A DNA stretch of 59,733 nucleotides from Neocallimastix lanati (nom. inval.). Lineage: Eukaryota > Neocallimastigomycota > Neocallimastigomycetes > Neocallimastigales > Neocallimastigaceae. This document shows positions 18,068 to 29,673 of this stretch, piece after piece. The notes under the pieces were generated by a model. That model was not told where the DNA came from. It ran no database searches and saw nothing but the letters and a program-made list of their open reading frames with translations. The stretch's first letter is position 1; the number at the start of each line of letters is the position of its first letter. The stretch spans positions 1 through 59,733 of the forward strand of contig JACVTC010000286.1 of the NCBI GenBank assembly GCA_016946835.1. Direction: 5' to 3'. The position numbers and the translations under genes were made by a program.

Positions 18068-21000
18068 CTAGGTAGAAGCTGAGTTAAACTTGACAATATT
18101 TTTCAAATGAACATTACGATTCATTTGTATATTAGTAGCAGGATCAGCTAAAGTGACTGTATTGAATTGTTTCTTTACCACTTTCATAGGTCCAACAAAG
18201 TAAGGTTCTAATTTAGTTCGATTAAAGTTTCTTACTAGTACTAAATCACCTGGTTTTATTCTTTTAGCTTGATTCATACTGGTCTTTTCTTCTCTCCTAG
18301 TAGCCCAATATTTCGAAGCATTTTTGATATTAGATGCGGCCTCCATTACCCATTGGTAGTGTGATACAAATTTTTCCAGTAGAATTTCGTCAGAAGACTT
18401 ATTTATACCCTTAGTTGGTCTGGCAGCAATGTCAAAAGGTTGTTGGTCCTCCCTTCCATAAACTAATTCAAAACTTGAATGGTTGGTGATTGAGTTTTTA
18501 GTAGTTCTTAAAGCCCAAAGTGCAGATGGTAAAATTTCATCCCATTCTTTGTGTTGTTGTCCTAGTAATCGTAATAATTTTCCAATTTCTTTATTACGAT
18601 TCTCAACTAAACCATTGCTTTCAGGATGATATGGAGTGATAAATTTAACATATACATCATATAAATCAAGGAAGATTTTTGTCATATCTGATGTAAATTG
18701 TGTTCCATTATCAGTAGTGATAATTTGAGGTACACCGTGTCGAGCAAATACATTAATTAAAAATTTTATCACATCCTGAGAAGTAACATTTTCAGTGGGC
18801 TCTGCCTCAACCCATTTAGTAAAATAATCAACCACAACGATTATATATTGATTATTATTTCTGGTTTTACTTAGAGGTCCTATAATGTCCAATCCTAAGT
18901 GTGTAAATGGTCCTTCCACTTCAGTTGGTTTATCTTCCGTTGGTTCAGGGTATGGTTGAGATTTATTTAATTGACATTTTTCACATTTACCTATAATTCG
19001 CTTAATGTCATTAACCATATTGTTCCAATAGTAGCTCTTTTTCAAACGTTGGTATGTCTTGTAATAGCCTTCGTGTCCTATACTGTGTGCTTGAAAAATT
19101 AATTGAAGTTTTTCTTTTGTATCTGTAACTAATTTTCTATAATTATTGCCATCAACAAAGTAGTCCACACCATCAATTGTCGTAAATTTTTCTTCAATAA
19201 ATTCCTTAATGGTTCTTGAAAGCAGGTTTTCATCTTGTTCCTTGATAATTTGTGTTGTTAAGACAACTTTTTCTTTTTCATTTTTCATTCTTGATAAAGC
19301 ATCTGCGACAACATTATTCTTTCCAGTTTCATATCGTAAATCAATTCCTAACATACTGACAGTCAAACACCATCTAGTATGACGAGAATTTTGTGGTTCC
19401 TTACTTTTAAGTAATCCGATTAATGGTCTATGATCTGTATATACTATAGTTTGCTTAGGATTTCCCATAATATAAGATTTTAATTTATTAATACAGTAAA
19501 TTAGAGCAGCACCTTCTAGATCCGTAATTCCATAATTCTTTTCCGATTTAGATAAACTTCTACTAATATAATGAACCGGATGCTCCTTTCCAGTTTCATC
19601 ATCCTTTTGTAAAAGCACACCGCCTATTCCATCATAGGAAGCATCTGTTCTTATAATAAATTCTCTATCAAATCTAGGAAATCTTAATATTGGGGCATTG
19701 ATTAATCTTTCCTTAAGAATTTTAAAACTTTCTTCTTGTTCCTTTTTCCATTCAAACTTAATACCTTTTCTTAATAGAGTGCAGAGAGGAGCAGTAACTT
19801 TTGCAAAGTCCTTAATAAAATTTCTATAATATCCAATGGCTCCTAAAAATGATCGAAGTTCATGAATGTTAGAGGGAGCCTTCCATTCTTTAATAGCTTC
19901 AACTTTGTTTTCCAATGGACTTAAACCTTCTGAGGATACTTTATGTCCAAGTACTTCTACTTCAGTTTGCATGAAAGAACACTTTTCGATATTGATTTTT
20001 AACTTATGTTCCTTGAATATTTCTAAGACTTGTTTAAGATGTTCTAGGTGTTCTTCTTCAGTTCTTGAGTAGATTAAAATATCATCTATAAAGTTATAGA
20101 CGCATTTTCCTATTAAGGGAAATAGTATACGGTTCATTTCTCTTTGGAATGTAGCTGGAGCACCTGTTAAACCGAAGGGCATTACCTTGAATTGGTAGTT
20201 TCCGAACTTAGTTGTAAAGGTAGTGATTTCAACACTATCATCATCCATTAATATTTGATGATAACCGGAATAAAGATCTAATGTTGAGAAGATTTTTGCT
20301 CCATCTAAGCTATCAAAAATTTCCTCAATATTTGGTAAAGAATAAGAATCCTTCTTAGTTGCTTCATTTACTTTCCTATAGTCAATACACAGGCGCCATT
20401 TACCGTTCTTTTTAGGCACAAGTACTACTGGTGATGACCATTCTGAACATGAAGGTTCAATTAATCGTTTATATATGAGTTTGGTTAATTCTTCTTTTAA
20501 GATATCTGTTTTTAATTTACTAAGTCGATAAAATTTTTGTTTAATAGGTTTAACTCCTTCCTTAAGAATAATTTTGTGTGGTGATAAATCTGAAGGTGTT
20601 AATTCTTCAGAAGAAGTTGCAATTATATCAATATATTCTTCAAGTAATTTAGTAATAGCTTCTCTATAATTTGAATTAATTGTACTTTGAAAAACTGTGT
20701 CATATATATATTTTATGGGTGGTAATCCTTCAATCGTTTTCAATTGTTGCTTAGCTTCTTGGTGATTCAATGCTTTGATTACACATAATAATTTTTCTTC
20801 GTCATCATATTCATTATTAATAGGTGCAATTTCTTCAATTAAACCTTGATCATTAAATCGACAAAGACTATATCTAATTGGATGTATAAATAACTGGTTA
20901 TCAATTTGAGTTTTGAGGTTGATTAATATATCATAGAATGGATCCTCCTTGTCTATAATTCTACACGTAACAAGTAGTTCTAGTTCATTAATTTTTACGG

Positions 21001-21679
21001 GAACTTTGATTAACACATCTTCTGAGTAATCATCATTCATCGTTGCTAAACGTATTCGTCCTGCACTAACTCCTATAGGTTCATACTGATAAGGTAATTT
21101 ATCTAAAAATTGCTTTGTGATAATACTTAAGTTGCTACATGAATCTATTAAAGCCTTACCACGAACTCCATCTACTATTACATCAACCATAGCAATATCA
21201 TCTTCTTGTGGTTCATGATGTTTACTTTTATATGTATGATCTATATTGTTCGTTATTATTGTAGTAGCACACATATTATCCACTGCACCTGAAATTTTAG
21301 TATTATTCTTTTCTAATTTAAGTCCTTGTGATACTTGAGACCGTATCTTTGGAGCAACGTCCAATAATTGTCCAAATGTAATATTGCAATTACTGGAGTT
21401 TAAATCTTTGATCACGTCATAACTATCGCAATCAGTTTGCATTTGTATTCTTTTTGGAATTCTAGTTGGCATAATTTCAGTTGATTTTTCTGATGATTTT
21501 TCTTGAATTAATTTATTTAAAGTTTGTTTAGAATTATTTCCTTCCTGAGAAGTTTCATCATTAATAATATTAACATTACTATTTTTATTATTTTCCACAG
21601 AAGTACTAGTACTAGCTCTTTCCTTATCTCTTAGCTCTTTCTCAATCCTCTTTTCTTTCTCTATTCTGGGTTGAGCCAT
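18068..21679 (-). pseudogene. El-3 pol, intact from protease to integrase but frameshifted upstream
   Basis: An open frame of 1203 codons begins at an internal methionine (MAQPRIEKEK) equal to a position about 130 residues into El-4 pol. It contains the NITFGQLLDVAPKIRSQV segment, protease with DSC (LIDSCSN), RT with FIDDILIYS, RNase H, HHCC and DDE integrase motifs and the EPYFVGPMKV module. I count roughly ten amino-acid differences from El-4 over this length. Upstream, near 21737-21750, a T run is one base shorter than in El-4, shifting the N-terminal part of pol out of frame. A trace of the TTTAAAC heptamer survives at 22061-22067, but the following stem is destroyed. Without gag it is non-autonomous at best. 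Confidence 0.88.
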
Positions 21680-22009
21680 AATCGAAGGATGTAATTGAGT
21701 TGTTGGCTTTTTGACTGGTCGCGATGTTCCCCTTAATTGATTTTCTTTTGTTTTCGTAAACCTGGAGTAACTATTGGCTTAGGATCATCTCTTAGACTAC
21801 GGTGAACCCTCTTTCCTCTTTGGTCACTAGTCTCTTCATCTTTAGGATTTGCCTTTCTCTTTATAACGTTTACTAAGTAATCCAATTCTTTGGAACCATC
21901 CGACTCATCATCAAAATCTTCGTAATAATCCGTAGTAGTACCTTCTTGGAAATCAGCAATTTCTTCATAATCATCATCTTCTTTTAAGTCAACTGTTTTG
22001 GGACGATGG

Positions 22010-22364
22010 CAGACTAAAGCAATTTTTTAACACTATAAGTGCTTCTACTCCCTTTTAGTGGTTTAAATGATTTTCATAAAACTTCTTAAATTATTTTCCA
22101 ATATAGAATTTAATTTAAATACTATTTATTTTTATTCCTTCATTACTACAAAACTATACTAATTTATTATTTAAACTATTTAAATTTAATTATTTAAACT
22201 AATTTTATTTTAATTTAACTATCTAAATTTATCATTTAAACTCGAAAATATCAAAAGAATAATATAATAATAAAGTTGTAAGTAAAAGAGAGAGAACTAA
22301 AGTATTGTACTACTTTGTTCTTTTTATACATTTAGAATAGTTATTTGATTGGATTAGAATAAAA
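22010..22364 (-). pseudogene. Eroded gag-pol junction and start of El-3 gag remnant
   Basis: About 22010-22140 aligns by eye with El-4 27400-27545 (shared cttctactcccttttagtgg and tttccaatatagaattta) but with many substitutions, mostly towards A and T. Beyond about 22150 no homology is visible. The rest to 22364 is unrecognised AT-rich DNA. Confidence 0.6.
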
Positions 22365-22446
22365 ATTTAATAATAAAAATTTAATAATAAAAATTTAATA
22401 ATAAAAATTTAATAATAAAAATTTAATAATAAAAATTTAATAATAA
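22365..22446. repeat. 14-bp tandem repeat, about six copies
   Basis: The unit taataaaaatttaa is repeated nearly perfectly. It lies in the unassigned AT-rich gap (22447-22646) between the El-3 remnant and El-4; nothing else is recognisable there. Confidence 0.85.
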
Positions 22447-22650
22447 AATATAATAAACTATTAAAATATTATTAAGTATTACAATATTAAATAAAAATAA
22501 TAATTAATACATTTTCTAATTTATTATAACTAAATTTATAATTATTTTAATATTTTAATATTTATTATTTAATTCCACTAATATTAATAATTTTTAATCT
22601 TTAATATTTATATATAATTTTAATTATTTTATTTGTTCCGTAACAACAGT

Positions 22651-23437
22651 TGGTATGGTTCATATAATTTTAGGAATATAATAATAATTAACACAAATAA
22701 TAAAATTACAATAAAAAAAAATAATTTGTTTTAAAATCAATATTTATTTATTTAAATTTATAAAAGAAAAATAATAATATAATTATTTATTTAATAAAAA
22801 GAAAGTTACTGATTATATTTTATTTCACTAAAATTACATGTATTTATATTTTTTTATCAAATTAAAATTTGTAAAGCCTAACTATTTTTTTAATAAACTA
22901 ATTACTAATTATTTTTATAAATAAAACATTTAAATTGAAATTGAATTATTATTTTAGTTAATAATATTATTGTTATAAATAGTAGTTATATTTTATTGAA
23001 TTATTAATTATTTAATAATAGTTTAATACTAATATATATAAAATAAAAATAAAGAGATTATACAGAATATTTTATTGTGGTTTAGTTAAATTTAGTAATT
23101 AAAAATAAATTTAAATTGATAACGAAAATTTTAATAACTAATTAAATAGATTTGATTATTTTCAATATAACATAATACAAAAGAAATATAATATTAATAT
23201 ATTAAGTGGCAAGGACAATATTCTTGGCTAAAGATTTTTAATACATTATAATGGAATCGGATCGATAATTCAAAAAGGAATTATAAGTTAATTAGTGATT
23301 TATTAACTTAAGATTTCTATTTAGTAATATTTGAAGAATATTGGAAAGTTCCAATTATATAGAATAGAATAATCTATAAGGTTAGAATAATTTATATTAT
23401 TCTAGCACAATTAGTATTATTTGTTCATTCTGTATTA
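22651..23437 (-). repeat. El-4 3' LTR (family B)
   Basis: 787 bp. In element sense it starts TAATACAG, not TG, and ends CCATACCA. The polypurine tract AGCGGGGGCATCT lies beside it at about 23438-23449. Confidence 0.92.
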
Positions 23438-23460
23438 AGATGCCCCCGCTAAGACTCAAG

Positions 23461-26400
23461 CTAGGTAGAAGCTGAGTTAAACTTGACAATATTTTTCAAA
23501 TGAACATTACGATTCATTTGTATATTAGTAGCAGGATCAGCTAAAGTGACTGTATTGAATTGTTTCTTTACCACTTTCATAGGTCCAACAAAGTAAGGTT
23601 CTAATTTAGTTCGATTAAAGTTTCTTACTAGTACTAAATCACCTGGTTTTATTCTTTTAGCTTGATTCATACTGGTCTTTTCTTCTCTCCTAGTAGCCCA
23701 ATATTTCGAAGCATTTTTGATATTAGATGCGGCCTCCATTACCCATTGGTAGTGTGATACAAATTTTTCCAGTAGAATTTCGTCAGAAGACTTATTTATA
23801 CCCTTAGTTGGTCTGGCAGCAATGTCAAAAGGTTGTTGGTCTTCCCTTCCATAAACTAATTCAAAACTTGAATGGTTGGTGATTGAGTTTTTAGTAGTTC
23901 TTAAAACCCAAAGTGCAGATGGTAAAATTTCATCCCATTCTTTGTGTTGTTGTCCAAGTAATCGTAATAATTTTCCAATTTCTTTATTACGATTCTCAAC
24001 TAAACCATTGCTTTCAGGATGATATGGAGTGATAAATTTAACATATACATCATATAAATCAAGGAAGATTTTTGTCATATCTGATGTAAATTGTGTTCCA
24101 TTATCAGTAGTGATAATTTGAGGTACACCGTGTAGAGCAAATACATTAATTAAAAATTTTATCACATCCTGAGAAGTAACATTTTCAGTGGGCTCTGCCT
24201 CAACCCATTTAGTAAAATAATCAACCACAACGATTATATATTGATTATTATTTCTGGTTTTATTTAGAGGTCCTATAATGTCCAATCCTAAGTGTGTAAA
24301 TGGTCCTTCCACTTCAGTTGGTTTATCTTCCGTTGGTTCAGGGTATGGTTGAGATTTATTTAATTGACATTTTTCACATTTACCTATAATTCGCTTAATG
24401 TCATTAACCATATTGTTCCAATAGTAGCTCTTTTTCAAACGTTGATATGTCTTGTAATAGCCTTCGTGTCCTATACTGTGTGCTTGAAAAATTAATTGAA
24501 GTTTTTCTTTTGTATCTGTAACTAATTTTCTATAATTATTGCCATCAACAAAGTAGTCCACACCATCAATTGTCGTAAATTTTTCTTCAATGAATTCCTT
24601 AATGGTTCTTGAAAGCAGGTTTTCATCTTGTTCCTTGATAATTTGTGTTGTTAAGACAACTTTTTCTTTTTCATTTTTCATTCTTGATAAAGCATCTGCG
24701 ACAACATTATTATTTCCAGTTTCATATCGTAAATCAATTCCTAACATACTGATAGTCAAACACCATCTAGTATGACGAGAATTTTGTGGTTCCTTACTTT
24801 TAAGTAATCCGATTAATGGTCTATGATCTGTATATACTATAGTTTGCTTAGGATTTCCCATAATATAAGATTTTAATTTATTAATACAGTAAATTAGAGC
24901 AGCACCTTCTAGATCCGTAATTCCATAATTCTTTTCCGATTTAGATAAACTTCTACTAATATAATGAACCGGATGCTCCTTTCCAGTTTCATCATCCTTT
25001 TGTAAAAGCACACCGCCTATTCCATCATAGGAAGCATCTGTTCTTATAATAAATTCTCTATCAAATCTAGGAAATCTTAATATTGGGGCATTGATTAATC
25101 TTTCCTTAAGAATTTTAAAACTTTCTTCTTGTTCCTTTTTCCATTCAAACTTAATACCTTTTCTTAATAGAGTGCAGAGAGGAGCAGTAACTTTTGCAAA
25201 GTCCTTAATAAAATTTCTATAATATCCAATGGCTCCTAAAAATGATCGAAGTTCATGAATGTTAGAGGGAGCCTTCCATTCTTTAATAGCTTCAACTTTG
25301 TTTTCCAATGGACTTAAACCTTCTGAGGATACTTTATATCCAAGTACTTCTACTTCAGTTTGCATGAAAGAACACTTTTCGATATTGATTTTTAACTTAT
25401 GTTCCTTGAATATTTCTAAGACTTGTTTAAGATGTTCTAGGTGTTCTTCTTCAGTTCTTGAGTAGATTAAAATATCATCGATAAAGTTATAGACGCATTT
25501 TCCTATTAAGGGAAATAGTATACGGTTCATTTCTCTTTGGAATGTAGCTGGAGCACCTGTTAAACCGAAGGGCATTACCTTGAATTGGTAGTTTCCGAAC
25601 TTAGTTGTAAAGGTAGTGATTTCAACACTATCATCATCCATTAATATTTGATGATAACCGGAATAAAGATCTAATGTTGAGAAGATTTTTGCTCCATCTA
25701 AGCTATCAAAAATTTCCTCAATATTTGGTAAAGAATAAGAATCCTTCTTAGTTGCTTCATTTACTTTCCTATAGTCAATACACAGGCGCCATTTACCGTT
25801 CTTTTTAGGCACAAGTACTACTGGTGATGACCATTCTGAACATGAAGGTTCAATTAATCGTTTATATATGAGTTTGGTTAATTCTTCTTTTAAGATATCT
25901 GTTTTTAATTTACTAAGTCGATAAAATTTTTGTTTAATAGGTTTAACTCCTTCCTTAAGAATAATTTTGTGTGGTGATAAATCTGAAGGTGTTAATTCTT
26001 CAGAAGAAGTTGCAATTATATCAATATATTCTTCAAGTAATTTAGTAATGGCTTCTCTATAATTTGAATTAATTGTACTTTGAAAAACTGTGTCATATAT
26101 ATATTTTATTGGTGGTAATCCTTCAATCGTTTTCAATTGTTGCTTAGCTTCTTGGTGATTCAATGCCTTGATTACACATAATAATTTTTCTTCGTCATCA
26201 TATTCATTATTAATAGGTGCAATTTCTTCAATTAAACCTTGATCATTAAATCGACAAAGACTATATCTAATTGGATGTATAAATAACTGGTTATCAATTT
26301 GAGTTTTGAGGTTGATTAATATATCATAGAATGGATCCTCCTTGTTTATAATTCTACACGTAACAAGTAGTTCTAGTTCATTAATTTTTACGGGAACTTT

Positions 26401-27456
26401 GATTAACACATCTTCTGAGTAATCATCATTCATCGTTGCTAAACGTATTCGTCCTGCACTAACTCCTATAGGTTCATACTGATAAGGTAATTTATCTAAA
26501 AATTGCTTTGTGATAATACTTAAGTTGCTACATGAATCTATTAAAGCCTTACCACGAACTCCATCTACTATTACATCAACCATAGCAATATCATCTTCTT
26601 GTGGTTCATGATGTTTACTTTTATATGTATGATCTATATTGTTCGTTATTATTGTAGTAGCACACATATTATCCACTGCACCTGAAATTTTAGTATTATT
26701 CTTTTCTAATTTAAGTCCTTGTGATACTTGAGACCGTATCTTTGGAGCAACGTCCAATAATTGTCCAAATGTAATATTGCAATTACTGGAGTTTAAATCT
26801 TTGATCACGTCATAACTATCACAATCAGTTTGCATTTGTATTCTTTTTGGAATTCTAGTTGGCATAATTTCAGTTGACTTTTCTGATGATTTTTCTTGAA
26901 TTAATTTATTTAAAGTTTGTTTAGAATTATTTCCTTCCTGAGAAGTTTCTTCATTAATAATATTAACAATACTATTTTTATTATTTTCCACAGAAGTACT
27001 AGTACTAGCTCTTTCCTTATCTCTTAGCTCTTTCTCAATCCTCTTTTCTTTCTCTATTCTGGGTTGAGCCATAATCGAAGGATGTAATTGAGTTGTTGGC
27101 TTTTTGACTGGTCGCGATGTTCCCCTTAATTGATTTTCTTTTTGTTTTCGTAAACCTGGAGTAACTATTGGCTTATGATCATCTCTTAGACTACGGTGAA
27201 CCCTCTTTCCTCTTTGGTCACTAGTCTCTTCATCTTTAGGATTTGCCTTTCTCTTTATAACGTTTACTAAGTAATCCAATTCTTTGGAACCATCCGACTC
27301 ATCATCAAAATCTTCGTAATAATCCGTAGTAGTACCTTCTTGGAAATCAGCAATTTCTTCATAATCATCATCTTCTTTTAAGTCAACTGTTTTGGGACGA
27401 TGGCAGACTGAAGCAATTTTTTTGACGATGGGAGTGCTTCTACTCCCTTTTAGTGG
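23461..27456 (-). CDS. El-4 Pol (protease, RT, RNase H, integrase), via -1 frameshift
   Basis: Open for about 1331 codons from the slippery heptamer (27456-27462). The first methionine-like codon (near 27279) is TTG, so translation by slippage from gag is inferred. Approximate residues: acidic segment 25-55; basic VHRSLRDDHKPIVTPGLRKQ near 75; NITFGQLLDVAPKIRSQV near 225; protease with DSC (LIDSCSN) near 304; RT with FIDDILIYS near 657; RNase H RTDASYDG near 805; integrase HHCC near 995-1035; D, D, E near 1055, 1115 and 1150; EPYFVGPMKV near 1285. No chromodomain is present. Minor differences from El-3 include FALHG against FARHG and GYKVS against GHKVS; both lie outside catalytic motifs. Confidence 0.93.
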   Translation of the reverse strand, partial: PLKGSRSTPIVKKIASVCHRPKTVDLKEDDDYEEIADFQEGTTTDYYEDFDDESDGSKELDYLVNVIKRKANPKDEETSDQRGKRVHRSLRDDHKPIVTPGLRKQKENQLRGTSRPVKKPTTQLHPSIMAQPRIEKEKRIEKELRDKERASTSTSVENNKNSIVNIINEETSQEGNNSKQTLNKLIQEKSSEKSTEIMPTRIPKRIQMQTDCDSYDVIKDLNSSNCNITFGQLLDVAPKIRSQVSQGLKLEKNNTKISGAVDNMCATTIITNNIDHTYKSKHHEPQEDDIAMVDVIVDGVRGKALIDSCSNLSIITKQFLDKLPYQYEPIGVSAGRIRLATMNDDYSEDVLIKVPVKINELELLVTCRIINKEDPFYDILINLKTQIDNQLFIHPIRYSLCRFNDQGLIEEIAPINNEYDDEEKLLCVIKALNHQEAKQQLKTIEGLPPIKYIYDTVFQSTINSNYREAITKLLEEYIDIIATSSEELTPSDLSPHKIILKEGVKPIKQKFYRLSKLKTDILKEELTKLIYKRLIEPSCSEWSSPVVLVPKKNGKWRLCIDYRKVNEATKKDSYSLPNIEEIFDSLDGAKIFSTLDLYSGYHQILMDDDSVEITTFTTKFGNYQFKVMPFGLTGAPATFQREMNRILFPLIGKCVYNFIDDILIYSRTEEEHLEHLKQVLEIFKEHKLKINIEKCSFMQTEVEVLGYKVSSEGLSPLENKVEAIKEWKAPSNIHELRSFLGAIGYYRNFIKDFAKVTAPLCTLLRKGIKFEWKKEQEESFKILKERLINAPILRFPRFDREFIIRTDASYDGIGGVLLQKDDETGKEHPVHYISRSLSKSEKNYGITDLEGAALIYCINKLKSYIMGNPKQTIVYTDHRPLIGLLKSKEPQNSRHTRWCLTISMLGIDLRYETGNNNVVADALSRMKNEKEKVVLTTQIIKEQDENLLSRTIKEFIEEKFTTIDGVDYFVDGNNYRKLVTDTKEKLQLIFQAHSIGHEGYYKTYQRLKKSYYWNNMVNDIKRIIGKCEKCQLNKSQPYPEPTEDKPTEVEGPFTHLGLDIIGPLNKTRNNNQYIIVVVDYFTKWVEAEPTENVTSQDVIKFLINVFALHGVPQIITTDNGTQFTSDMTKIFLDLYDVYVKFITPYHPESNGLVENRNKEIGKLLRLLGQQHKEWDEILPSALWVLRTTKNSITNHSSFELVYGREDQQPFDIAARPTKGINKSSDEILLEKFVSHYQWVMEAASNIKNASKYWATRREEKTSMNQAKRIKPGDLVLVRNFNRTKLEPYFVGPMKVVKKQFNTVTLADPATNIQMNRNVHLKNIVKFNSAST

Positions 27457-27462
27457 TTTAAA
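27430..27462 (-). promoter_or_regulatory. El-4 gag-pol -1 frameshift signal
   Basis: In element sense TTTAAAC (27456-27462) in phase TTA AAC CAC TAA, an 8-nt spacer, then GGGAG, an 8-nt loop and CTCCC (27430-27447). Pol is in the -1 frame. Confidence 0.88.
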
Positions 27463-28367
27463 TAATTTTCATAAAACTTCTTGCGGTTATTTTCCAATAT
27501 AGAATTTAATTTAGGACAGTTTCGTTTGGTATGTCCTTCATTGCTACAAAACCAGCAAGTACTAATTTTCATTTCTTTCATCTTGTTAGTGAGATTTTCT
27601 ATAGATACATTTTTGTGGGTTTTTGGTTTGTTAAAATCATTTGAAATGTTCTTATTAAAATTACTTTTAGAGTTAAGGAGATTATAACGAGTCTTATCAT
27701 AATATTCAGTACTATTTTTAATAGATAAACGATCAACTTTTTCAGCTATAGCGAATGCTTTGGTAATAGAAATATTGTCTTTAAGCATAACCTTTCTCCA
27801 TGCGTCAGGATTATTGGTTAAGGAATCTGCATAATCTAAAACACTAATTTTTCTTCTTCTCTTTTTATCCAATTTATGGTACAAAGATCTATAACGGACA
27901 TTAAAATCTTTAACTTTCTCGTTCTTCTTTATTTTCATGGAACGCAATTCTCGTAACAAGTTGGTTTGATCTTCTTTAAGTCCATAGAAAGTCTTCAGAT
28001 GATTTATGATTTCATCAAGGCTTGGGTAGGTGGTAGTAGATTCACTTTCTTCATCATCTTCTCCTTCACTATCGCTATCGAAATCAGAATCTTCATCTTC
28101 AGTAAGGTCATTTCCATCTTCTAGTTCTTGGATAATTTTTCTTGGTTCTCCAGAAGCCGTTAATATACAAGCAGTAAAAATAGTTTCAGGATCCTTGATA
28201 TGTTGGTATTTTATCCATGCCTTTAACTCATTTGCCCAGGAATTGATGTCAAGGTTTTGTTTAGTAAGCTTTTCAAAATCTTTTAATTCTTTCTTTAATT
28301 CTCTGAAGCTAAGCTTACTTTCTGGAGTACTCTCTGTTGGAGTACTGGAAGTACTGGATGTTCTCAT
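27450..28367 (-). CDS. El-4 Gag (305 aa)
   Basis: Begins at a true ATG (28365-28367, MRTSSTSS). It shows the FRELKKELKDFEKL...DINSWANELKAWI opening, a strongly acidic aspartate/glutamate patch near 85-110, the LLRELRSMKIKKNEKVKDFN core near 140-160, and one CCHC knuckle, CWFCSNEGHTKRNC, near the C-terminus. It ends ENYLNH with TAA three nucleotides after the heptamer. It is the structural capsid protein, and the knuckle is expected to bind genomic RNA. Confidence 0.93.
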   Translation of the reverse strand: MRTSSTSSTPTESTPESKLSFRELKKELKDFEKLTKQNLDINSWANELKAWIKYQHIKDPETIFTACILTASGEPRKIIQELEDGNDLTEDEDSDFDSDSEGEDDEESESTTTYPSLDEIINHLKTFYGLKEDQTNLLRELRSMKIKKNEKVKDFNVRYRSLYHKLDKKRRRKISVLDYADSLTNNPDAWRKVMLKDNISITKAFAIAEKVDRLSIKNSTEYYDKTRYNLLNSKSNFNKNISNDFNKPKTHKNVSIENLTNKMKEMKISTCWFCSNEGHTKRNCPKLNSILENNRKKFYENYLNH

Positions 28368-28848
28368 AAAATAAAATTTATTGTATCTATAGAATGCTAA
28401 ACCTCGTAATGTATAAATTGTTATAAAAAAGTAAAAATAAAAAAAAAATTAAAAAAAATAAATCTTTTAACTAATAAAATTATTAATTATTTATTATTAT
28501 TAATCATTTATTAAATTATAATAATCGTGCAATCTGATAGTACACACTGTCTGACGTGCAGCTTACCTCTTGAAAGGTGTCATGCCACGCGTGTGCCACG
28601 GTTACTATTTTCAATATAAAAAATAGCAGTCCAGAGCCTACTAGCCCAATTACTATGTAGGATAAACTTAACCCGGAAATCTATGCACGAATATTAGTTT
28701 AATTTAATATTAATTAATATTTTTAACAATTAATAATAATTAGTTAAAAATATAAAAATTGTTTTTTAAAAAAATTATTTGTTTTATTAGAAAAATTATT
28801 TATTAATATTATAATTTTATCCCTAATGTATTAATTTATTATTATATT
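28368..28848 (-). other. El-4 leader with GC-richer block
   Basis: About 480 nt between primer site and gag. 28525-28690 is conspicuously richer in G and C (for example gtcatgccacgcgtgtgccacgg) and may be structured; the TCGAA hairpins of El-2 and El-6 are not seen. The rest is AT-rich. Confidence 0.5.
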
Positions 28849-28865
28849 CCCCGATATCTCCACCA
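28849..28865 (-). other. El-4 primer-binding site for tRNA-Ala
   Basis: In element sense TGGTGGAGATATCGGGG, 8 nt inside the 5' LTR, identical to the sites of El-2, 6 and 7. Confidence 0.88.
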
Positions 28866-28873
28866 ATTTTTCA

Positions 28874-29660
28874 TGGTATGGTTCATATTTTTTTTAGGAA
28901 TATAATAATAATTAACACAAATAATAAAATTACAATAAAAAAATAATTTGTTTTAAAATCAATATTTATTTATTTAAATTTATAAAAGAAAAATAATAAT
29001 ATAATTATTTATTTAATAAAAAGAAAGTTATTGATTATATTTTATTTCACTAAAATTACATGTATTTATATTTTTTTATCAAATTAAAATTTGTAAAGCC
29101 TAACTATTTTTTTAATAAACTAATTACTAATTATTTTTATAAATGAAACATTTAAATTGAAATTGAATTATTATTTTAGTTAATAATATTATTGTTATGA
29201 ATAGTAGTTATATATTATTGAATTATTAATTATTTAATAATAGTTTAATACTAATATATATAAAATAAAAATAAAGAGATTATACAGAATATTTTATTTT
29301 GGTTTAGTTAAATTTAGTAATTAAAAATAAATTTAAATTGATAACGAAAATTTTAATAACTAATTAAATAGATTTGATTATTTTCAATATAACATAATAC
29401 AAAAGAAATATAATATTAATATATTAAGTGGGCAAGGACAATATTCTTGGCTAAAGATTTTTAATACATTATAATGGAATCGGATCGATAATTCAAAAAG
29501 GAATTATAAGTTAATTAGTGATTTATTAACTTAAGATTTCTATTTAGTAATATTTGAAGAATATTGGAAAGTTCCAATTATATAGAATAGAATAATCTAT
29601 AAGGTTAGAATAATTTATATTATTCTAGCACAATTAGTATCATTTGTTCATTCTGTATTA
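28874..29660 (-). repeat. El-4 5' LTR (family B)
   Basis: 787 bp, nearly identical to 22651-23437. It is followed by cagt and then the tRNA-Ala 5' flank. Confidence 0.92.
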
Positions 29661-29673
29661 CAGTTTACAAGCT

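Larger units (their letters stand above)
17256..22140 (-). mobile_element. El-3: truncated, frameshifted copy of the El-4 family
   Basis: A 3' LTR of family B (17256-18044), polypurine tract and most of pol are present and almost identical to El-4. gag, leader, primer site and 5' LTR are missing or eroded beyond recognition. It directly abuts El-2. From about 22010 rightward similarity to El-4 collapses within a few bases. Confidence 0.88.
22651..29660 (-). mobile_element. El-4: complete Ty3/gypsy element abutting tRNA-Ala
   Basis: LTRs of 787 bp at 22651-23437 and 28874-29660, flanked by cagt on both sides (22647-22650 and 29661-29664). gag and pol are open, the frameshift signal is intact, and the tRNA-Ala-type primer site and polypurine tract are in place. 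The 5' LTR edge is 13 bp from the mature 5' end of the tRNA-Ala gene, which is transcribed the other way. Confidence 0.93.

Noticed and set aside
22010-22364. Repeat-induced point mutation as cause of El-3 decay
   Set aside because: The changes are A/T-ward, but indels and transversions are also present and the neighbouring pol is nearly unmutated, so a purely C-to-T process does not explain it.
22272-22645. A further solo LTR (tgtaagtaaaa...ccgtaaca) between El-3 and El-4
   Set aside because: Termini are plausible but the flanks (aaagt, acagt) do not match and no second copy is in the window.
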